Shown here: positions 1 to 7,267 of the stretch, in pieces
Layout of the letters: every line of letters begins with the position of its first letter
Position numbering within the stretch: position 1 is the first letter of the stretch
Assembly: GCA_018668195.1 (NCBI GenBank)
Contig: JABITU010000068.1
Span: 1-18,564 of the forward strand
DNA from: Tateyamaria sp.
Lineage (GTDB): Bacteria; Pseudomonadota; Alphaproteobacteria; Rhodobacterales; Rhodobacteraceae
DNA length: 18,564 nt
Direction of reading: 5' to 3'
The notes under the pieces: generated by a model
Seen by the model: the letters and a program-made list of their open reading frames with translations, nothing else
Database searches by the model: none
Told to the model about the DNA's origin: nothing
Made by a program: the position numbers and the translations under genes

Positions 1-61
1 CAGAATTTAATCCAAATTCCTGCCGCTTTCCATCACAGAAAAGGCCCCCGTCCAAGCAAAC

Positions 62-436
62 TTAGGCCAGCTCGACTTCGGCGCCAGCTGCTTCCAGCTT
101 GGCTTTAACGTCTTCGGCTTCGGCCTTGTCGACACCTTCTTTGATCTTGCCACCAGCTTCAACCAGATCCTTGGCTTCTTTCAGACCCAGACCTGTGAGG
201 CCACGGACTTCTTTGATGACATTGATTTTCGAAGCGCCGGGGCTCTTCAAGATCACGTCAAATTCTGTCTTTTCTTCCTCTGCAGCGACTCCACCGTCTG
301 CAGGACCGGCCATCATTACAGCGCCGCCAGCAGCGGGCTCGATGCCGTATTCGTCCTTGAGGATTGTTTTCAGTTCTTGTGCTTCCAGCAGCGTCAGACC
401 AACGATCTCTTCTGCCAGTTTTTTCAGATCAGCCAT
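62..436 (-). CDS. rplL: 50S ribosomal protein L7/L12
   Basis: The 124-residue product is the acidic stalk protein L7/L12, which forms dimers on L10 and recruits translation GTPases to the ribosome. An N-terminal dimerisation segment (about 1-33) is followed by an Ala/Gly-rich hinge (about 35-52) and the conserved C-terminal domain, with the signature [15 protein letters not shown] and [12 protein letters not shown] around residues 64-94. Length is normal for the family. It lies 72 bases downstream of rplJ on the same strand, the usual rplJL order. A purine-rich GGAAAGAG lies about 10 bases before the ATG. The rpoB gene would normally follow, but only 61 bases remain before the window edge and no terminator is visible there. 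Confidence 0.98.
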   Translation of the reverse strand: MADLKKLAEEIVGLTLLEAQELKTILKDEYGIEPAAGGAVMMAGPADGGVAAEEEKTEFDVILKSPGASKINVIKEVRGLTGLGLKEAKDLVEAGGKIKEGVDKAEAEDVKAKLEAAGAEVELA

Positions 437-508
437 TTTATCAGCTCTTTCCGTTTACATATTTGTGTTCCAACGCGCGAGATTATCACACGCCGCTCAG
501 ACGTTTGC

Positions 509-1024
509 TTACGCTGCCGCCTTGTCCTCGATTGTGGACAAGATGGAAGCAATGTTGCTTGCAGGTGCGCCAATGGACCCGGCGATATTCGATGCAGGCG
601 CGCCAATCATGCCCGCGATGGTGCTGATAAGCTCCTCGCGCGAAGGCATTTTTGACACGGCAGTAACACCGGCACGGTCCAGAGCGTTCTCACCCATAGC
701 ACCACCAAGGATCACGAACTTGTCGTTTTCCTTGGCAAAGTCCTCAGACACCTTAGCAGCAGCCACGGGATCTTCGGAAAAGGTCAGAACGGTCATACCC
801 GTCAGATATTCAGCAATGCTTGCGCATGGCTTCCCATCTAGGGCGATTTTGGCGAGCCGATTCTTGGCAACTCGAACGCTTGACCCATTGTCGCGCGCAC
901 GCGCACGAAGGTCTTGCATTTCGGCAACTGTCAGACCAGCGTAGTGGGCAACCACAACGACGCCAGAGCTTTCGAAGATCTGGCCGAGTTCATCGACCAC
1001 TTTCTCTTTCTGGGCTCTATCCAC
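509..1024 (-). CDS. rplJ: 50S ribosomal protein L10 (GTG start)
   Basis: This 171-residue protein is L10, which anchors L7/L12 dimers to 23S rRNA at the stalk base and represses its own operon in many bacteria. The N-terminal RNA-binding part shows [18 protein letters not shown] (about 22-39) and [11 protein letters not shown] (about 52-62). The Ala-rich C-terminal helix (from about 140) binds L7/L12 and contains a short duplication, [11 protein letters not shown] then [11 protein letters not shown]. The start is GTG, supported by GGAG about 8 bases upstream and by the family N-terminus. It is followed by rplL and preceded by an L10 leader. Confidence 0.98.
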   Translation of the reverse strand: MDRAQKEKVVDELGQIFESSGVVVVAHYAGLTVAEMQDLRARARDNGSSVRVAKNRLAKIALDGKPCASIAEYLTGMTVLTFSEDPVAAAKVSEDFAKENDKFVILGGAMGENALDRAGVTAVSKMPSREELISTIAGMIGAPASNIAGSIGAPASNIASILSTIEDKAAA

Positions 1025-1246
1025 AGTCTTACTCCAGTTATAGGAGGGGCTAACCCCTCCGGCTCGTTTTCACCGAACCAAAAGGCACGGCAATCGGGTC
1101 CTAACGGGTCGTCGCAGCCCTAAGCCTGGAACACACCAGGCCGGAATGTCTCTTCCCGTCTCAGGCAGGGCTTATGGCCAGCTTATCCTGACCACCCACC
1201 GTCTCGGACGAAATAAAGGGCTGACACGAATCGTGCGGCAGCCCTT
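1025..1246 (-). promoter_or_regulatory. Ribosomal L10 leader of rplJL mRNA
   Basis: The 5' untranslated region of rplJL is about 220 bases and rich in paired segments. In transcript order it has a hairpin made of AAGGGCTG and CAGCCCTT with an inner CACGA/TCGTG pairing (about 1215-1247). Next comes a conserved-looking core, TCCGAGACGGTGGGTGG and CCTGCCTGAGACGGG. It ends with a strong hairpin GGAGGGG-TTAG-CCCCTCC (1043-1060) just before the ribosome binding site. This matches my memory of alphaproteobacterial L10 leaders, where L10 or the L10-L7/L12 complex binds its own mRNA. An Rfam search was not possible here. Confidence 0.8.
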
Positions 1247-1522
1247 GGTAGGTCCATAGTAGCTCTGCACGAGATTTCCAAGCCTGTTTTTGCCAATATG
1301 GCTCACTTGTATGGCGGTACACCTGAACATGTCCGTCCCAGACCCGATGATCAGGGTGTAGCACCACGATACTTGCCGAACGTATTTGACCAAAGCTGGC
1401 GACAAACTGTGTCCATCGTCCAAACCACGGAACGGGTGCGGACACCTGCCGCGATTTCATTAAAGAGCCGAGATGAACTGCGCGAAAAATCATACCGCAA
1501 TATCGTGCTTGAGCATTTCTGA
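1217..1522 (+). pseudogene. Possible ORF remnant in the rplA-rplJ gap
   Basis: A plus-strand frame is open from just after the stop at 1214 to a stop at 1522. The only ATG is at 1298 (74 residues, starting MAHLYGGTPEHVRPRP) and has no clear ribosome binding site. The composition is protein-like (FDQSWRQTVSIVQTTERVRT, ending in YRNIVLEHF) and codon choice is plausible, so it could be the 3' end of a decayed gene. However, its 5' part runs through the rplJ leader and promoter on the other strand. I do not recognise the family. Chance openness is the main alternative. Confidence 0.25.
1253..1281 (-). promoter_or_regulatory. Candidate promoter of rplJL
   Basis: On the minus strand a -35-like TTGGAA (1276-1281) is separated by 17 bases from a -10-like TATGGA (1253-1258). 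Transcription would start near 1246, exactly where the folded L10 leader begins. The rplKA terminator upstream means rplJ needs a promoter in this gap. This is inference from spacing and position. Confidence 0.5.
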
Positions 1523-1675
1523 AGCATAAATCGCACAGCACATTCGATGGTATAATGCATCAGCGCAAGAGACTGTGCCATTTGCAATCTGCCTGACTGC
1601 GCTTTCTTGAATAAGGCGCGATCACCGATCCAACTTTAGAGCTGGCAGGCTAACCGTAATAGCATCATTAACAAG

Positions 1676-1701
1676 GAACCCCGAGCCATGGCCCGGGGTT
1701 C
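1676..1701 (-). terminator. Terminator after rplKA
   Basis: An 8-base-pair stem GAACCCCG (1676-1683) and CGGGGTTC (1694-1701) encloses the self-complementary GCCATGGC. It starts 10 bases past the rplA stop. In the minus direction the T-run is weak (CCTTGTTAATG). Position and stem strength favour a terminator separating rplKA from rplJL. Confidence 0.65.
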
Positions 1702-1710
1702 AACTTGGTT

Positions 1711-2409
1711 TTACTCACTGATTGCAGACGACACGTCGATGCTTACGCCTGGGCCCATAGTCGAGCTTAGCGATACTTTTTTCATGTACGTGCCTTTCGA
1801 ACCCGACGGCTTGGCCTTGGCGACTGCGCTCATGAAAGCGCGGACGTTCTCAACCAGTTTGTCTGCATCAAAAGACGCTTTGCCGACACCTGCATGCAGA
1901 ACTCCAGCCTTTTCGACTTTAAACTGCACCTCGCCACCCTTGGCCGCTTTTACCGCTTCGGCAACGTCCATAGTAACGGTGCCAACCTTGGGGTTGGGCA
2001 TCAAGTTCCGGGGGCCAAGCACTTTGCCCAAGCGGCCCACTACGGGCATCATGTCTGGTGTGGCGATGCAGCGATCAAAGTCAATCTTACCGCTTTGCAC
2101 AGTTTCCATCAGATCTTCTGCGCCCACAATATCAGCGCCAGCAGCCTGAGCTTCTTCCGCCTTCGGACCTCGTGCAAACACCGCGACACGGATGTCTTTG
2201 CCTGTTCCATTGGGAAGGCCAACAACACCACGAACCATCTGATCAGCATGACGGGGATCGACGCCAAGGTTCACAGAAATCTCCACTGTCTCGTCAAATT
2301 TGGCGGCAGCGTTGCCCTTGACCAGTGCGACGGCGTCTTCAACACTTAAGTTGCTTTTTCCGGCGAAGGCCGCGCGCGCGGCAGTTGAACGTTTACCAAG
2401 CTTTGCCAT
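1711..2409 (-). CDS. rplA: 50S ribosomal protein L1
   Basis: The 232-residue product is L1, which binds 23S rRNA at the mobile L1 stalk next to the E site and, in many bacteria, represses translation of the rplKA mRNA. It has the family N-terminus [15 protein letters not shown], the segment [20 protein letters not shown] (about 38-57), and the signature [23 protein letters not shown] (about 124-146). Length matches the usual 230-235. It starts one base after the rplK stop, so the two are translationally coupled. A terminator follows. Confidence 0.98.
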   Translation of the reverse strand: MAKLGKRSTAARAAFAGKSNLSVEDAVALVKGNAAAKFDETVEISVNLGVDPRHADQMVRGVVGLPNGTGKDIRVAVFARGPKAEEAQAAGADIVGAEDLMETVQSGKIDFDRCIATPDMMPVVGRLGKVLGPRNLMPNPKVGTVTMDVAEAVKAAKGGEVQFKVEKAGVLHAGVGKASFDADKLVENVRAFMSAVAKAKPSGSKGTYMKKVSLSSTMGPGVSIDVSSAISE

Positions 2410-2410
2410 C

Positions 2411-2836
2411 TTACTTCACCTCAATGCCCATGGAACGGGCGGAGCCCAGGATGATCTGCATAGCGCCTTCGATATCGTTGGCGTTCAGATCCTTCATTTT
2501 CGCTTCAGCAATTTCCTTGACCTGTGCTGCAGTCACGTGGCCGACAACCTCGCGGCTGGGGGTTTTAGCACCGGATGACAGCTTGGCCGCTTTTTTCAGG
2601 TAGTACGACGCCGGGGGCGTCTTAATTTCCATCGTAAAGGACTTGTCCTGATAATAGGTAATCACGGTCGGGCACGGCGCACCGGGTTCCATATCTGCGG
2701 TTTTGGCGTTGAACGCTTTGCAGAATTCCATGATGTTGATGCCGCGTTGACCCAGCGCCGGACCAACCGGCGGTGAAGGGTTTGCTTTGCCGGCGGGCAC
2801 CTGCAGTTTCATACTGCCAACGAGTTTCTTGGCCAT
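2411..2836 (-). CDS. rplK: 50S ribosomal protein L11
   Basis: This 141-residue protein is L11, which binds the GTPase-associated centre of 23S rRNA. The N-terminal domain has [20 protein letters not shown] (about 12-31) followed by [15 protein letters not shown]. The C-terminal RNA-binding domain includes [15 protein letters not shown] and ends [12 protein letters not shown]. The ATG is supported by AAGGAG 7-12 bases upstream and the family N-terminus. It is the first gene of rplKA. The secE-nusG genes that usually precede it are not present on either strand for the 380 bases upstream. Confidence 0.98.
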   Translation of the reverse strand: MAKKLVGSMKLQVPAGKANPSPPVGPALGQRGINIMEFCKAFNAKTADMEPGAPCPTVITYYQDKSFTMEIKTPPASYYLKKAAKLSSGAKTPSREVVGHVTAAQVKEIAEAKMKDLNANDIEGAMQIILGSARSMGIEVK

Positions 2837-2856
2837 GGGCCATTCTCCTTTTCAAC

Positions 2857-2880
2857 ACCCACAGGACGCGTCCCTTGGGT
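2857..2880 (-). promoter_or_regulatory. Hairpin beside the rplK ribosome binding site
   Basis: The outer arms ACCCA and TGGGT enclose the self-complementary core GGACGCGTCC, forming an interrupted stem that ends 7 bases before the AAGGAG of rplK. L1 represses rplKA by binding a leader stem near the L11 start in well-studied bacteria. This is a reasonable candidate for that site here, but only position and foldability support it. The same leader also holds the perfect palindrome CGATCGCGATCG at 2906-2917. Confidence 0.4.
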
Positions 2881-2959
2881 CTTTGGTTGATGTGGTTCGG
2901 GTCAACGATCGCGATCGCCTTGCCTCCCACATGGGATTCGTCCCTTTGAACGAGGTGCT

Positions 2960-2988
2960 CAGATACAAGCACAACAACAGTTTTACAA
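2960..2988 (-). promoter_or_regulatory. Candidate promoter of rplKA
   Basis: On the minus strand TTGTAA (2983-2988) and TATCTG (2960-2965) are separated by 17 bases, giving a leader of about 115 bases before rplK. The gap 2837-3219 otherwise holds only the rplK leader and the promoter of the divergent gene. No remnant of nusG could be seen in it. Confidence 0.4.
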
Positions 2989-3162
2989 GCCGTTGTGCAT
3001 GGCCTTTTGACACTGTTGGGCAGGATAATCACAATGGTAAGCAAACATGAGTAATATTGTTGTGCGGCATTTGCGAAAGGCCACAAATAACTGACCATGC
3101 CATGGCGCGCACGTCCCAGAGACGGGTTGCACGGATAATTCTCACGAACGCCACCACAAAAC

Positions 3163-3191
3163 TTGCAATAATTTAGTTAATGTTCTATTTA
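3163..3191 (+). promoter_or_regulatory. Promoter of the repeat-protein gene
   Basis: TTGCAA (3163-3168) and TATTTA (3186-3191) are separated by exactly 17 bases in an AT-rich stretch. Transcription would begin near 3198, about 22 bases before the ATG at 3220. Confidence 0.55.
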
Positions 3192-3219
3192 TGTTCTCAT
3201 AACAATCGGAGCATGACCC

Positions 3220-3570
3220 ATGTCCCATTACTTGCACCAACTCGGGCTGTTTGACCTTGAACACATTGTGCAGCCGATCGCGGCACCGCAGCCAGCAACA
3301 GAAAAGCAAATTAATTTCGCCAAGGCGCTGGCGGCTAAAAACGGTACAAAACTGCCCTTAGAACTGATGCGTGACCGATCAGGGTTGTCGGTATGGATCG
3401 AAAGGGCCAAATGCGCCGCCACGGAAAGCCAATTTACCAACTACCCGAGTGCAAAGCAGGTTCAGTTTGCCGAACGAATTGCGCGCCTCAAACGCCGCCA
3501 AATTCCGACGCAGTGCTTTAAGGACAAGACGATGATGTCACGCTGGATCGACGGCCACAGACCGCGTTGA
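3220..3570 (+). CDS. Hypothetical protein with two internal repeats
   Basis: The 116-residue protein is built from two similar units: residues about 26-61 (ATEKQINFAKALAAKNG then LPLELMRDRSGLSVWIE) and about 76-111 (PSAKQVQFAERIARLKR then IPTQCFKDKTMMSRWID). Both follow the pattern K-Q-(I/V)-x-F-A-(K/E)-x-(I/L)-A, then a basic stretch, then a final hydrophobic-W-I-(D/E). Similar units occur at the C-terminus of some bacterial topoisomerases and in short alphaproteobacterial proteins, so a nucleic-acid-linked role is possible but unproven. There is no signal peptide or membrane segment. The ATG is preceded by CGGAG at 3208-3212, at suitable spacing. It is divergent from rplK. Confidence 0.75.
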   Translation: MSHYLHQLGLFDLEHIVQPIAAPQPATEKQINFAKALAAKNGTKLPLELMRDRSGLSVWIERAKCAATESQFTNYPSAKQVQFAERIARLKRRQIPTQCFKDKTMMSRWIDGHRPR

Positions 3571-3624
3571 CGATGTGGCGCTTTGACATGCTGACTCTTG
3601 TTTGTGGTCTGCTACCTTTTGCGC

Positions 3625-4041
3625 ATGTCAAGTGAAACTCGTGTTCTGTACAATGCCGAATGTCCTGTTTGTAGGGCAGAGATCGATCATTATTCCGCCT
3701 ACAGTGAGCGCCAAAAACTGCCAATTATTTTTGACGATCTGAACACGGATGCGTTAGCAGCGTGGGGGCTTGACCCAGATAACGCCACGCGACGTTTACA
3801 TGTGTCAAAAAACGGATTGGTCTACGCCGGAATTCCGGCTTTCATCATTCTTTGGCAAGATATGCCAAAATATCGCTGGCTTGCGCGCGTTGTTGGCATG
3901 TCGGGCGTGCACTGGCTGGCCGTGCAGGTCTATGATCATCTGCTAGCCCCGCTTTTGTACCGGTGGCATCTGCGCAGGCGGAAACGCGCTGCAGCGCCAG
4001 ACGGGGCGCGCACTGATGGAAATCAAACCTCGTCAAGGTAG
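3625..4041 (+). CDS. DCC-family (DUF393) thiol-disulfide oxidoreductase
   Basis: The product is 138 residues from the ATG at 3625. An upstream ATG at 3598 would add nine hydrophobic residues, but I prefer 3625 because homologues begin just before the first strand (MSSETRVLYNAECPVC). The redox motif CPVC is at residues 13-16, as expected for the DCC/YuxK family of thioredoxin-like proteins. Motifs such as GIPAFIILW and a basic C-terminus (RWHLRRRKR) also fit. Substrates of the family are poorly known. Its last 19 bases overlap the 3' end of the convergent YigZ-type gene. No ribosome binding site precedes 3625, so a very short or absent leader is possible. Confidence 0.8.
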   Translation: MSSETRVLYNAECPVCRAEIDHYSAYSERQKLPIIFDDLNTDALAAWGLDPDNATRRLHVSKNGLVYAGIPAFIILWQDMPKYRWLARVVGMSGVHWLAVQVYDHLLAPLLYRWHLRRRKRAAAPDGARTDGNQTSSR

Positions 4042-4394
4042 GTCCGCACGCACGTTTGTACGTGGCGAAACCGGTCTCCACCCAGATGCTTGCCGCCATA
4101 CCAGCGAGTCACGACAATCAAATGGTCGCGCAGCCCCTCGCGTTGCAGCATACGGATAATAACCATGCCAGCGCCAATTTCGCCATCGTCGCCTTTGATA
4201 GCGCCGCCCTTTATCAGGTCAGCTGCCCAGCTATTATGCGTTGCTTTCGCATAGGCACGGTCGCGCTTGAGTATAGAAAGCGCAAAGTCGATCCCAGAGC
4301 GGTCCAATACAGGGCAGCCAGATACCGCATATTTCGATCCCCGATCGGTCAAAATGCGGCCAAGTTTTTTCAAAGCTTTGGTTTCCTCTTTCAT
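4023..4394 (-). CDS. YigZ/IMPACT (UPF0029) family protein, short form
   Basis: The 123-residue protein carries the IMPACT/YigZ N-terminal domain: SKYAVSGCPV (about 20-29), AKATHNSWAADL (about 49-60), KGDDGEIGAGMVIIRML (about 66-82) and VVTRWYGGKHLGGDRFRHV (about 94-112). YigZ of E. coli is about 200 residues with a second C-terminal domain. That domain is missing here, as I recall for other Rhodobacteraceae homologues. Eukaryotic IMPACT modulates Gcn2, but the bacterial role is unclear. The start is the first ATG in frame (MKEETKALKK) and lacks a good ribosome binding site. It lies 206 bases downstream of the M48 peptidase gene on the same strand. Confidence 0.85.
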   Translation of the reverse strand: MKEETKALKKLGRILTDRGSKYAVSGCPVLDRSGIDFALSILKRDRAYAKATHNSWAADLIKGGAIKGDDGEIGAGMVIIRMLQREGLRDHLIVVTRWYGGKHLGGDRFRHVQTCVRTYLDEV

Positions 4395-4533
4395 CGTGAC
4401 GTCGGTATTGACCTGACACCTTTGGATGGCACGGCCTGTGGATGAGACGACAGCACCGACTACAACAGCCCTTCGTTATGCCCGCTATGAATTTTGTCTA
4501 ATGATCTGCCCGGCTTGACGAAATAACTGACAT

Positions 4534-4576
4534 CATCCAAATCTAACAACCCTGCGAATTAAGGCTGTTTTGGATG
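4534..4576. repeat. Imperfect inverted repeat after the M48 gene
   Basis: The arms CATCCAAA (4534-4541) and TTTGGATG (4569-4576) match perfectly over 8 bases. Inside them, ACA-CC-T can pair partly with AGG-C-TGT. It lies 24 bases beyond the stop of the M48 gene and has no clear T-run on the minus strand, so it may be a transcript-end structure or an intergenic hairpin. Confidence 0.4.
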
Positions 4577-4600
4577 AGGTAAGTTTTTTCGCATAACGCT

Positions 4601-5317
4601 CTATAGTCCTTCGATCGTGCGGCGCACTGTTTCGATCCGCTGCGCATTGGGCGGGTGTGTACCAAGAAAGCGATCACCAGGATCAGGAATGCGATTGAAA
4701 AATTGCGCCCCAATAACTGGGCGATACCCCGCACGCGCTGTAATAATTGCACCAAGAGCATCAGCTTCAAGTTCAAACTCTTTGGAATAGCTGCGCGCGC
4801 CGACTTGCGCACCGATACGGCTGGCTGATTCCACGGCGCTTGAACTGCCACCCGTTAGCGCAGCAAGGTTGGCAAATGTCCTCGCACCCGTTTGCGCATT
4901 CTCACGCTGTCGCGCGATGTGCCCAGCCACATGGTGCGCTGCCTCGTGCCCCATAACAAAGGCCAATTCATCTTCATTACGGGCTTCTGCGATGAGTGCG
5001 ATGGTAAAGACAATGACGGGGCGACCGTTTTCATCCAAAGTCTGAAAGGCATTAGAAGGTTGGCCTGGACGATCGTCCACGACGATACGGAAATCGCAAT
5101 TTACTTTTCGTGTGCGAGCACGACACGTGCGCTCAGCCACCGGTTCCACTCCTTGCGCCACCTGCGCGAATGCCCGAGCCGCCTGATCGGGCGTGCGTAA
5201 CTCGTCAGGCGTATCATCAACCGGGCCTGATGCAACAGGCGTATCTTCCGAGATAATAACCTGCGCGCACGCAGCCATCAGGACCAGCGTCGCAAGGGCA
5301 GCCACCCACCTCATCAT
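4601..5317 (-). CDS. M48-family zinc metallopeptidase lipoprotein
   Basis: The 238-residue protein begins with a lipoprotein-type signal (MMRWVAALATLVLMAAC), with the lipidated Cys at residue 17, so it should be membrane-anchored in the periplasm. The zinc motif HEAAH is at 124-128 within VMGHEAAHHVAGH, and the third ligand is in FELEADALG (about 181-189), the usual M48 arrangement. A C-terminal THPPNAQRI motif (about 218-226) is also typical. Family members such as BepA/LoiP act in outer-membrane protein quality control. That role here is inference. No TPR extension follows, so it is a short, domain-only form. It is divergent from the 79-residue gene at 5444. Confidence 0.9.
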   Translation of the reverse strand: MMRWVAALATLVLMAACAQVIISEDTPVASGPVDDTPDELRTPDQAARAFAQVAQGVEPVAERTCRARTRKVNCDFRIVVDDRPGQPSNAFQTLDENGRPVIVFTIALIAEARNEDELAFVMGHEAAHHVAGHIARQRENAQTGARTFANLAALTGGSSSAVESASRIGAQVGARSYSKEFELEADALGAIITARAGYRPVIGAQFFNRIPDPGDRFLGTHPPNAQRIETVRRTIEGL

Positions 5318-5443
5318 AAGAAACCTACTCCATGCTCGTGAATTTCAAGGCGCTAGCCTACCATGCTCTTGCGCCGCTGCCAGCCCTGATCAAGTCGCGT
5401 TGTTCCTCTAGGCAAAGGCACGCAGATAGCCTAGCCTGAGGTT

Positions 5444-5683
5444 ATGTTTACGATTGAGCACGAATTCGATGCCACGGTAATCACCCTTGTCGACGAAGGG
5501 GCCGTACCGCTGCAGGAGGACGTGGTCGTTAACAGCTTCGCCGAATGCGTAACTGTCGAACAGTACGACCCGCGCACAGACAGCGTGATCAAGGTTACCT
5601 TGTCGCCAGAGCAATTGCGCGACCTTGCAGCCGCCCTTGACCTACCCGAGGGTGTCTACCAATTGCGCGAGGCCGAAGCCTGA
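5444..5683 (+). CDS. Conserved hypothetical protein, 79 residues
   Basis: The product starts MFTIEHEFDATVITLVDEG and has a strand-rich, acidic sequence. A motif VTVEQYDPRTDSVIKVTLSPEQLRDLAAALDLPEGVYQ covers about residues 36-74. It resembles a small uncharacterised protein I recall from Rhodobacteraceae. It has no signal peptide, membrane segment or cysteine pair. The ATG at 5444 is preceded only by CTGAGG about 4 bases upstream, so the leader may be short. It is divergent from the M48 lipoprotein gene. No function can be assigned. Confidence 0.75.
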   Translation: MFTIEHEFDATVITLVDEGAVPLQEDVVVNSFAECVTVEQYDPRTDSVIKVTLSPEQLRDLAAALDLPEGVYQLREAEA

Positions 5684-5755
5684 CCTATAGCGTTTGACGA
5701 AATACTTGAAATATCATGCATCACCGAAAGCGTTGAAATCTGTCATTTTCAGGCA

Positions 5756-5793
5756 GCGTTAGGTAGTTCACCTGTTCCGAACAACGCGTTAGG
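5756..5793. repeat. Direct repeats flanking a palindrome before the aminotransferase
   Basis: GCGTTAGG occurs at 5756-5763 and again at 5786-5793, 30 bases apart. Between them is the near-palindrome TGTTC-C-GAACA (5773-5783). It lies 59-96 bases upstream of the aminotransferase ATG, in a place suited to a regulator binding site. No regulator is identified. Confidence 0.4.
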
Positions 5794-5851
5794 CTCTGGA
5801 TACTTGGCCTGCGTCTGATACCATGTGCGCCAAATACCAAAAGGATCTAGC

Positions 5852-6712
5852 ATGGCTACGGGCACCAAAATCCGCACCTATTTCAACGGCACTTGGCACG
5901 ACGAAGACGTCCCGATCATGCGGGCGGCCGACCATGGCAGCTGGCTTGGGAGTTCGGTGTTTGATGGCGCACGCTTTTTCGATGGTCGCGCGCCTGATCT
6001 TCTGGCCCACTGTGAGAGGGTGAACCGTTCAGCCCAAGCGCTGATGATTACCCCAACTCTGAAAGCGGCAGAAATTGTCGAAATCGCGCGCGAGGGCCTT
6101 AAGGCCTATGATCCATCAGACGCCGTGTATATTCGACCGATGTATTGGGCGCTAGACGGTGACGCAACCGCCATTGTGCCCAACGCAAACACAACCGGCT
6201 TTGCCCTCTGTCTGGAAGCGATTCCCATGGCAGATCAGAATGCGTCGACGACATTGGGCCGCACCAGTTTCCGCCGACCCGTTCTTGAAGACAATGTCGT
6301 AAATGCCAAGGCTGGCTGCCTGTATCCGAACAACGCACGCATGCTGGCCGAGGTGCGCCGAAATGGTTTTGGCAACGCGCTGGTTGCAGACGCCATGGGC
6401 AATGTCGCTGAAACTGCGACCACCAATGTGTTCATGGCGCGTGATGGTGTCGTATTCACACCCATTCCCAACGGTACTTTTCTGGCCGGTATCACCCGCT
6501 CGCGCCATATCTCTAATCTCCGAGCCGATAGTATCCAAGTACATGAGACCGTCCTGTCATTCGCCGATTTTGAAGATGCAGACGAAGTTTTTCTGTCGGG
6601 AAACATGACCAAAGTCACACCGGTCATCGGCATTGAAGGCAAGAGCTATCAAGTTGGCCCTATTACACGCCGCGCGCGCGAACTCTATTGGGATTGGGCG
6701 ACGTCCAGCTAA
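5852..6712 (+). CDS. ilvE: Branched-chain-type aminotransferase (class IV, PLP)
   Basis: This 286-residue protein is a fold-type-IV pyridoxal-phosphate aminotransferase of the kind annotated in Rhodobacteraceae as branched-chain amino acid aminotransferase. It would interconvert Leu/Ile/Val and their 2-oxo acids with glutamate. Visible motifs are FNGTWHDEDVPIMRAADHG near the start, FDGARFFDG, YIRPMYWAL, the PLP-lysine region VVNAKAGCLYPNNARMLAE (about 146-164), NVAETATTNVF, and GTFLAGITRSRHI. I chose the ATG at 5852 because AAAGGA lies about 8 bases upstream; a start at 5825 would add nine unlikely residues. Substrate preference cannot be read from the sequence alone. A D-amino-acid or 4-amino-4-deoxychorismate-type role is less likely. 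Confidence 0.85.
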   Translation: MATGTKIRTYFNGTWHDEDVPIMRAADHGSWLGSSVFDGARFFDGRAPDLLAHCERVNRSAQALMITPTLKAAEIVEIAREGLKAYDPSDAVYIRPMYWALDGDATAIVPNANTTGFALCLEAIPMADQNASTTLGRTSFRRPVLEDNVVNAKAGCLYPNNARMLAEVRRNGFGNALVADAMGNVAETATTNVFMARDGVVFTPIPNGTFLAGITRSRHISNLRADSIQVHETVLSFADFEDADEVFLSGNMTKVTPVIGIEGKSYQVGPITRRARELYWDWATSS

Positions 6713-6811
6713 CTGACGTATGTCATCGCGGATTGACGCCACCCAAGACGACCACACCGCTTGCGCCAGACGAAGGGTTACTCCATTGTCGAGCACAACA
6801 GTGGAGGATCC

Positions 6812-7267
6812 ATGCGCAAATTTATGGTAGTACTCGACGACAGTCGAGAATGTCTGAATGCGATGCGCTTTGCAGCGATGCGCGCATCGCGAACTGGTGG
6901 TGGCGTGGCAATTCTCTCTGTCATACCGCCAGATGATTTTAATCATTGGATTGGTGTTGGCAATGTCATGCGCGAAGAGGCACGTGAAAGGATCCATGCG
7001 CATTTTGAAGTGTTCGCGAAATGGATGCGTGACAAACAAAATGTAGACCCAGAGCTGGTGATCCGCGAAGGCCAACCAGTGGACGAGATTATTGCGCAGG
7101 TGCGCGACGATCGCGAGATTGGAGTGCTCGTTTTAGGCGCAGGAACCGACAAAAAGGGCCCCGGCCCGCTGGTGACGCAGTTGACCCGAAACTCTGGCAA
7201 TCTGCCGATACCTGTTACAATTGTGCCCGGCGACCTGAGCAAAGAACAGCTTGAGGCGATCACCTGA
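6812..7267 (+). CDS. Universal stress protein (UspA family)
   Basis: The 151-residue protein starts at ATG 6812, preceded by GGAGG at 6803-6807; a longer open frame from 6761 lacks such support. It has the Usp fold pattern: MRKFMVVLDDSREC at the start (strand then acidic turn), VAILSVIPP, VIREGQPVDEIIAQV (about 86-100), and the C-terminal nucleotide-loop region LVLGAGTDKKGPGPLVTQL (about 107-125), followed by PIPVTIVPG. The loop lacks the classical G-x2-G-x9-G(S/T) spacing, so ATP binding is uncertain. It is followed by an AT-rich gap and the Nfu/NifU gene. Confidence 0.85.
   Translation: MRKFMVVLDDSRECLNAMRFAAMRASRTGGGVAILSVIPPDDFNHWIGVGNVMREEARERIHAHFEVFAKWMRDKQNVDPELVIREGQPVDEIIAQVRDDREIGVLVLGAGTDKKGPGPLVTQLTRNSGNLPIPVTIVPGDLSKEQLEAIT

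Noticed and set aside
99..944. Long plus-strand open frame over rplL and rplJ
   Set aside because: It lies opposite two certain ribosomal genes and its product has no family features; it is a frame opened by their codon bias.
1161..1541. Minus-strand frame of 126 codons upstream of rplJ
   Set aside because: It runs through the promoter and L10 leader, has no ribosome binding site and no recognisable motif.
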